From NCBI GenBank assembly GCA_023391695.1, contig JAEWAK010000052.1, positions 124,001-188,000 on the forward strand: DNA of 64,000 bases. Reading direction: 5' to 3'. This DNA comes from Bacillota bacterium (GTDB taxonomy: Bacteria; Bacillota; Clostridia; Lachnospirales; Lachnospiraceae). The notes under the pieces were generated by a model. The model had not been told where the DNA came from, did not search any database, and saw nothing but the letters and a program-made list of their open reading frames with translations. The translations under genes were made by a program, and so were the position numbers. Below are positions 59,054 through 64,000 of this stretch, piece by piece (within the stretch, counting starts at the first letter, position 1; each line of letters starts with the position of its first letter).

Positions 59054-60769
59054 TTGGACTATTTAGAGAAATACAAACAATGGACTACGGATGAGTACTT
59101 TGACGAAGCAACCAGAAAAGAATTAAGGGATTTAGCGGGAAACGATGCTGAGATTAAGGATCGTTTTTATAAAGACTTGGAATTTGGTACAGGAGGTCTT
59201 CGCGGTGTTTTAGGTGCCGGAAGCAACCGAATGAATTTATATACGGTGAGAAAGGCGACACAGGGACTGGCTAATTATATTATAAAGCAGGGCGGCGCGG
59301 ATAAAGGTGTAGCAATCGCTTATGATTCCAGAAGAATGTCCCCGGAATTTGCATCGGATGCGGCCCTTTGCTTAAATGCTAACGGAATCAAAGCCTATGT
59401 GTTTGAATCCTTAAGGCCTACCCCGGAATTATCCTTTACCGTAAGGGAATTAGGGTGTATTTCCGGTATTGTAATTACCGCAAGTCATAATCCGGCAGAG
59501 TATAACGGATATAAAGTGTACTGGGAAGACGGCGCCCAGATTACCTATCCGAAGGATGAGGAAATCATTACGGAAGTGAATGGAATCACCGATTATGCAT
59601 CGGTTAAAACCATGAATAAAGAAACCGCTCGGGCTCAGGGGCTTTATAACATAATTGGTTCTGAAATTGATGATAAATACATTGCCGAACTGAAAAAATT
59701 AGTGGTAAATCCTGTGCCGGATGCCTGCAAAGACATGAAAATCGTTTATACCCCTCTTAACGGTACCGGTAATCTTCCTGTAAGGCGTATTTTAAAAGAA
59801 CTTGGTTTTACCAATGTATATGTTGTTCCGGAACAGGAGTTCCCGGATTCCAATTTTACTACGGTAGGCTACCCCAATCCGGAAGACCCGAAAGTGTTTA
59901 CCCTGGCTAAGAAACTGGCCGATGAGGTGGGTGCGGATTTAATTCTGGCAACCGATCCGGATGCGGACAGACTCGGGGTACAGGTGCGTAATGAACAGGG
60001 CGAATTTGTATTACTGACCGGCAATATGTCCGGCTCATTAATAGCAGAATATGTATTTTCCCAGAAGGCGGAACATGGCACCCTTCCCTCCAATGCAGCA
60101 CTGGTTAAAACCATTGTAACCGGTAATATGTCAGACCAGATTGCCAGGTACTACGGTGCTGAATTAATTGAAGTATTAACCGGATTTAAGTACATTGGGG
60201 AACAGATTAAATTATTTAAGGAAACAGGCTCCCACGAGTACGTGTTCGGATTTGAAGAAAGTTATGGCTGTTTGATCGGCACCCATTCCAGGGATAAGGA
60301 TGCGGTGGTTGCCGTTATGGCCCTTTGTGAGGCAGCCGCTTATTATAAACAAAAGGGAATTACCCTGTATGAACAGATGAACCGTTTGTTTGAGAAATAC
60401 GGATATTTTAAAGAAGACCTGGTATCCGTAACCTTAAAAGGCATTGAAGGCATGGAGAAAATCAAGGAAATCATGGGAAGTTACAGAAAGAATCCTCCTG
60501 TTGCCGCCGGCGGCTGTAAAGTCCTTAAATTCAGGGATTATGAAGCAGATACTATAACGGATATTGCGGAAGGAACCGTAACCCCAACCGGCCTGCCAGG
60601 GTCCGATGTTCTTTACTTTGAACTGGAAGAAGATGCCTGGTGTGCGGTAAGGCCTTCCGGAACAGAACCCAAAATTAAATTCTATTTTGGTGTAAAAGGC
60701 AGCAGTTTGGAGAATGCGGAAGACAGATTAAAGAAACTGGTAAAAGACCCGGTATTCCAAGTACAATAA
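59054..60769 (+). CDS. phosphoglucomutase / phosphomannomutase
   Basis: A 571-residue alpha-D-phosphohexomutase that interconverts hexose 1- and 6-phosphates. The phospho-Ser is near 144 in 'VITASHNPAEYNGYKVYWED', the metal loop is 'ATDPDADRLGVQV' near 300, the sugar loop is 'GFEESYGCLIG' and the phosphate-binding loop is 'VRPSGTEPKIKFYFG'. TTG 59054, eight bases after AAAGGAG, gives 'MDYLEKYKQWTTDEYF', the usual PGM start; ATG 59036 would contain the ribosome site. It can feed sugar 1-phosphates from the GH65 (if alpha) and GH130 routes into glycolysis. Confidence 0.94.
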   Translation: MDYLEKYKQWTTDEYFDEATRKELRDLAGNDAEIKDRFYKDLEFGTGGLRGVLGAGSNRMNLYTVRKATQGLANYIIKQGGADKGVAIAYDSRRMSPEFASDAALCLNANGIKAYVFESLRPTPELSFTVRELGCISGIVITASHNPAEYNGYKVYWEDGAQITYPKDEEIITEVNGITDYASVKTMNKETARAQGLYNIIGSEIDDKYIAELKKLVVNPVPDACKDMKIVYTPLNGTGNLPVRRILKELGFTNVYVVPEQEFPDSNFTTVGYPNPEDPKVFTLAKKLADEVGADLILATDPDADRLGVQVRNEQGEFVLLTGNMSGSLIAEYVFSQKAEHGTLPSNAALVKTIVTGNMSDQIARYYGAELIEVLTGFKYIGEQIKLFKETGSHEYVFGFEESYGCLIGTHSRDKDAVVAVMALCEAAAYYKQKGITLYEQMNRLFEKYGYFKEDLVSVTLKGIEGMEKIKEIMGSYRKNPPVAAGGCKVLKFRDYEADTITDIAEGTVTPTGLPGSDVLYFELEEDAWCAVRPSGTEPKIKFYFGVKGSSLENAEDRLKKLVKDPVFQVQ

Positions 60770-60929
60770 CCGGTTGAATGTATTGACTTGGCTGGATGTA
60801 TTGACCCATATTAAGAACTATATAAAGCTAAATAATTAGTAACTGTTCAGTTGTTACGGGAAAAGAGGTAAGAACCGCAGTGACTGAATAGCACCATTCA
60901 ATTTACAATAAAATATCTTAACTGCTTTT

Positions 60930-60978
60930 ACGGCTGCTGCAAGATGCTCTGGACATAAATTTTGCGGCAGCCGTTTTA
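60930..60978 (+). terminator. terminator after phosphoglucomutase
   Basis: ACGGCTGC (60930-60937) pairs with GCAGCCGT (60967-60974), extended by TGCAA / TTTGC with one bulge, with TTTT following. Confidence 0.75.
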
Positions 60979-61024
60979 TATAATGGAGATATGGTCTGCA
61001 GTTTTTAAAAGGAGGAGTGAAGTT

Positions 61025-62683
61025 ATGGAATATCAAACCAATATACACCTTAATCAGGTCGGGTATTTGGCGAAGGGTAAAAAAGTAGCAATACTGGCAA
61101 ATACAAACGGACATTTTAAAATTGTTAAGGCATTGGATAACCAGGCGGTTTTTGAGGGAGAAAGCTATCCCGCTTTTGGAAAAGGCACGGGCAGGGAGGT
61201 TATCGATGAAGCCTCTGGGGATATGATATCCTACTGTGATTTCAGTTCTGTGACGCAGGAAGGGGAATATTATCTGGAACTTAGCGGACAGGGAAGATCC
61301 TATCCTTTTTACATAGGCAGCAGGATATACGCACCGGTGAAGGAGGCCTTATTAAAGGGCCTGTATTATCAGCGCTGCGGTGCAGCGTTATCCCATGAGT
61401 CTGCCGGAGACTGGGCACATCCGGTTTGCCATACCGGCCTTGCCAAAGTGTACTTAAATCCTGAGAGGGAAATTGAAGTATCCGGCGGCTGGCATGATGC
61501 GGGGGATTATGGCCGGTATGCTGCACCCGGAGCAATCAGTGTGGCGGATATTCTAATCAGTTATGAATTATATGGGGATGCCTATACCGATGAGACAGGT
61601 ATACCGGAGAGCGGCAACGGCATCTCGGATGCCCTGGATGAAGCCAGGGTGGAATTGGAATGGCTGCTCAAGATACAGAATACGGAAAACGGCGGTGTAT
61701 TCCATAAGGTTACGACAAAACAGTTCTGCGGTATGATTATGCCGGAAGCAGAAGGAGAACCGCTTTATGCCCTTACAGAGTCGGCGGTGGCTGCCGGGGA
61801 TTTTGCAGCCGTAATGGCTATGGCCTCAAGAATTTACCGGAAGTTTGACGAAGCTTTTGCGGATACCATGTTAGAGGCTGCCAGGCGGGCCTGGTTGTGG
61901 CTGAAAGATAATCCCGATATGCCTGTATTTATAAATCCCCCGGATGTGGGTACCGGTGAATATGGGGATCCTGATTCCAGGGATGAAAGATACTGGGCAG
62001 CCGTAGAGCTATACCGCGTCACCGGTGAAGAGGAATACCAGGATTATATAAAGAATATCCTTCGGACCGATGTGGACAAAACCGGCTTTGGCTGGGAACA
62101 GGTGGGAGGCTATGCTACTTTTTCCTGCCTGTGGATGGAGAAAGAAGGGGAACAGGTCATAGATAAGACCCTGGCTGACCGTTTACAAAAGGAATTCCTG
62201 AATAAAGCGGAGGAACTGCTTTTAACAGCCCGTAAAGACGGTTACATGGCAGATATTCCTCCCCGGGGGTACCGCTGGGGCAGCAATATGGATATTATGA
62301 ATGGAGCCCAGCTATTGATCCTGGCTTACTTTCTTACCGGCAGGGAGGAATATAATCAGGTGATCCTTGATCAATTTCATTATATACTGGGACGTAATCC
62401 TGTGGGAATCAGCTATATAACAGGAACCGGCACCCATGCCGTAAACAATATCCATCACAGGCCGTCGGTGGCAGACGGAGTAGAAAAGGCGGTTCCGGGT
62501 TTATTATCCGGAGGCCCCAATAAGGGGCTTAATGATGAAGCCGCAAAAAAGCTGATTCCGGTTGGAACACCTCCTGCCAAATGCTTCATCGACCATACCG
62601 ACAGTTATTCCACCAATGAAATAACTATTTATTGGAATACAGCGGCTTTATTTGTAGCAGCGTATATAGGTGAATATTTATAA
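61025..62683 (+). CDS. GH9 glycoside hydrolase, cytosolic cellodextrinase-like
   Basis: A 552-residue protein with an N-terminal Ig-like CelD_N domain (1-95: 'IHLNQVGYLAKGKKVAIL') and a GH9 (alpha/alpha)6 catalytic domain. The base Asp pair is in 'VSGGWHDAGDYGRYAAPGAI' (~154-173), and the acid Glu is in 'DSYSTNEITIYWNTAALF' near 530. GH9 enzymes are mostly secreted cellulases, but there is no signal peptide, dockerin or CBM here, so it probably trims imported cellodextrins or other beta-glucans inside the cell. ATG 61025 follows AGGAGGAGTG; the upstream frame from 60962 overlaps the terminator. Last gene of the saccharolytic cluster. Confidence 0.9.
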   Translation: MEYQTNIHLNQVGYLAKGKKVAILANTNGHFKIVKALDNQAVFEGESYPAFGKGTGREVIDEASGDMISYCDFSSVTQEGEYYLELSGQGRSYPFYIGSRIYAPVKEALLKGLYYQRCGAALSHESAGDWAHPVCHTGLAKVYLNPEREIEVSGGWHDAGDYGRYAAPGAISVADILISYELYGDAYTDETGIPESGNGISDALDEARVELEWLLKIQNTENGGVFHKVTTKQFCGMIMPEAEGEPLYALTESAVAAGDFAAVMAMASRIYRKFDEAFADTMLEAARRAWLWLKDNPDMPVFINPPDVGTGEYGDPDSRDERYWAAVELYRVTGEEEYQDYIKNILRTDVDKTGFGWEQVGGYATFSCLWMEKEGEQVIDKTLADRLQKEFLNKAEELLLTARKDGYMADIPPRGYRWGSNMDIMNGAQLLILAYFLTGREEYNQVILDQFHYILGRNPVGISYITGTGTHAVNNIHHRPSVADGVEKAVPGLLSGGPNKGLNDEAAKKLIPVGTPPAKCFIDHTDSYSTNEITIYWNTAALFVAAYIGEYL

Positions 62684-62907
62684 TGAAACATCGCAGTCAG
62701 ACATGCTCCGATTTATTTTATTAAATCAGCATCCGGTTTGCAGAAGAAAGCATTGGTTACGGTATATTTCCTATGCTTTCCGGCAAGTGCTAAGAGTTGA
62801 ATTTATCAAGTAAATATTCAATTTTCGTACTGCAGAGTTTCAGTTTATAACTGATTTAACTGATCAGTACACCCGTGAAAAGAGTGGTTGATTCAGGAGA
62901 AAAGAGA

Positions 62908-62968
62908 ATAAGCCCGTTCGTGGGGATTAAGTGATAGAGGGAGCCTTAATCTGTACAAACGGGCTTAT
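62908..62968. terminator. bidirectional terminator between GH9 and SPFH genes
   Basis: ATAAGCCCGTT (62908-62918) pairs with AACGGGCTTAT (62958-62968). Inside, GGATTAAG pairs with CTTAATCT. The preceding ~220 bases after GH9 show nothing clear. Confidence 0.8.
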
Positions 62969-62981
62969 ATCAATTTATCAA

Positions 62982-63950
62982 TCAGATTAATTTCTGGCCG
63001 CAGTTCGGGCAGAAATTGGCATCGCCAGTTTTTTGCCCGCAGTTCGGACAGAAATTCGGTTTTTTACCTTCGCTTACATATTGATTGGGAGACTGTCCGG
63101 AAGGTGTCTGGTTCATGTTTTGCATCATTTGATTAGCCATGTTCATGCCCATCATCATGCCTGCCATATCGGATGCCATACCGCCGCCGCTTACCCTGCC
63201 GGAGGCGATTCCGTCAGTCATAACTGCCTGCTGGTATCTGCTCATATCCCCGATCATACTGGTAGAGGCGTTTTTGTTAATCATCTCCTGAATTTCTTCC
63301 GGATAGGAAAAACTCATAACATGAAAGCCGGTTACGCTAAGGCCGGTATCAAATAGCTGCATATCCAGATCGGTTTTAATACCGTTGCTGATATCAAAGG
63401 AATTGGCCTGGAGGTTAAACATATCTTTCCCTTCTTTGGCAATCCATTTCATGAGCAGCTGGTCTAGCAGGGAGGTAATACGGAGTTTAACGTCTTCCAC
63501 CAAATAACTGTCTTTCACGCCGGCGATTTTATCTATCAATTTAATATAATCATTAACTTTAAAATTAAAGGTACCGTTCGCACGGATCGGCAATCCCCCC
63601 GGTAACTGGGGAGTCGGAATATTAATAGCGTTTCTTGTTCCCCATTTAACGGTAAATTCCTTGGTGTTGATGAACAGTACTTCAGCCCTCATTCCGCTGT
63701 TAAAGCCAAACCGGAATCCTTTTAGGGTTGAAAGGAAGGGTATGATTTCCGATTCAATGTCATAGTCCCCGTCATCTTTAAAGATTCCTTCTATTTTGCC
63801 GTTAAATAAAAATACAGCATCCTGTCCCGGACGTATGATTAATTTACTGCCTTTTTTAATTTCTTCATTATGCCATTTATAGAAGATCATATCTTCCCTG
63901 AATTCTTCCCATTCTACGACATTTGATAATTGTCCTGAAAAAAGTCCCAT
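62982..63950 (-). CDS. SPFH-domain protein with C-terminal zinc ribbons (YdjI-like)
   Basis: A 322-residue protein of the SPFH / virion core-like family. The core (~1-220) has 'EIKKGSKLIIRPGQDAVFLF', 'IEGIFKDDGDYDIESE' and 'NINTPQLPGGLP'-type text ('INIPTPQLPGGLPIRANGTF'). A Met/Gly-rich linker (~255-280) leads to two zinc ribbons, 'FCPNCGQKTG' and 'FCPNCGQKLI'. In B. subtilis the homologue YdjI is linked to membrane stress and liaison with PspA-like proteins. No transmembrane helix is seen. ATG 63948-63950 follows AAAGGATGT. Function here is inferred from family only. Confidence 0.9.
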   Translation of the reverse strand: MGLFSGQLSNVVEWEEFREDMIFYKWHNEEIKKGSKLIIRPGQDAVFLFNGKIEGIFKDDGDYDIESEIIPFLSTLKGFRFGFNSGMRAEVLFINTKEFTVKWGTRNAINIPTPQLPGGLPIRANGTFNFKVNDYIKLIDKIAGVKDSYLVEDVKLRITSLLDQLLMKWIAKEGKDMFNLQANSFDISNGIKTDLDMQLFDTGLSVTGFHVMSFSYPEEIQEMINKNASTSMIGDMSRYQQAVMTDGIASGRVSGGGMASDMAGMMMGMNMANQMMQNMNQTPSGQSPNQYVSEGKKPNFCPNCGQKTGDANFCPNCGQKLI

Positions 63951-64000
63951 GGTTTTTACATCCTTTCTGCAAACATAAAACGCCTTGTAAATAGCTCTGT

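Noticed and set aside
1..64000. tRNA or rRNA genes
   Set aside because: No cloverleaf with GGTTCGAATCC-type T-arm or rRNA-like stretch was noticed on either strand.

Overview
The window looks like chromosome from an endospore-forming, saccharolytic, low-GC Firmicute, most likely a Lachnospiraceae / Clostridium cluster XIVa bacterium related to Lachnoclostridium or Anaerocolumna. The basis is gene content: spore-coat cotJ genes, clostridial CotJC and Csp-like protease families, cytosolic GH65, GH130 and GH9 enzymes, frequent TTG and GTG starts with AGGAGG-type ribosome sites, and AT-rich intergenic DNA. No rRNA, tRNA or CRISPR array was seen. The first gene is cut by the window edge.

Layout. 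0-7 kb: an ArsR-like regulator end, a DUF2804 protein, a TetR regulator with oleate hydratase, and a Ca2+ P-type ATPase. 7.4-14.6 kb: a metal/copper region with a decayed CadA/ZntA remnant, a small Cys-tailed membrane protein, CopA, a duplicated-module lipoprotein, an LDCC microprotein, a two-component system and a Csp-like copper-binding four-helix protein. 14.8-16.7 kb: a MutS2 relative without Smr domain. 17-22.3 kb: four tandem HTH-TPR (RRNPP-type) regulators, one of them dead, with a divergent secreted-peptide gene and a shared 18-bp palindrome in front of each unit. 22.6-24.5 kb: a c-di-GMP-I riboswitch before a c-di-GMP phosphodiesterase. 24.7-32.6 kb: the cotJABC spore-coat operon, whose cotJC is split by a 6.78-kb element that carries a large serine recombinase. 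33-36 kb: birA-bioB-bioY with a BirA operator. 36-38 kb: plsC and the primary sigma factor. 38.7-42 kb: a subtilisin-like protease, a MIF-like tautomerase and an HtrA-like protease. 42.3-49.6 kb: LacI regulator, sugar ABC transporter and GH65 phosphorylase. 49.8-55 kb: amidase, DUF134, Mrp-type ATPase, DNA polymerase IV and class II aldolase. 55.4-57.3 kb: a MarR/MFS efflux pair. 57.6-62.7 kb: GH130, phosphoglucomutase and GH9. 63 kb: an SPFH protein.

The most striking system is the interrupted cotJC. Its 5' part (25265-25450) and 3' part (32231-32641) sit on either side of DNA flanked by a 5-bp direct repeat, AGGTA. Joining the parts at this repeat restores an uninterrupted 198-residue manganese-catalase-like CotJC. 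The recombinase gene stops about 60 bp from the right junction, and the predicted circle junction carries symmetric arms (CGTCATTT / AAATGACG) centred on the repeat. This matches the logic of the sigK 'skin' element: a gene rebuilt by excision in the sporulating mother cell.

Two other systems stand out. One is the RRNPP regulator array with its divergent pro-peptide. The other is a roughly 70-75-nt two-hairpin leader ending in the Shine-Dalgarno sequence, found in four copies before three unrelated genes (copA, bioY, sugar-binding lipoprotein). Function calls rest on reading motifs and remembered family features; no database search was possible.
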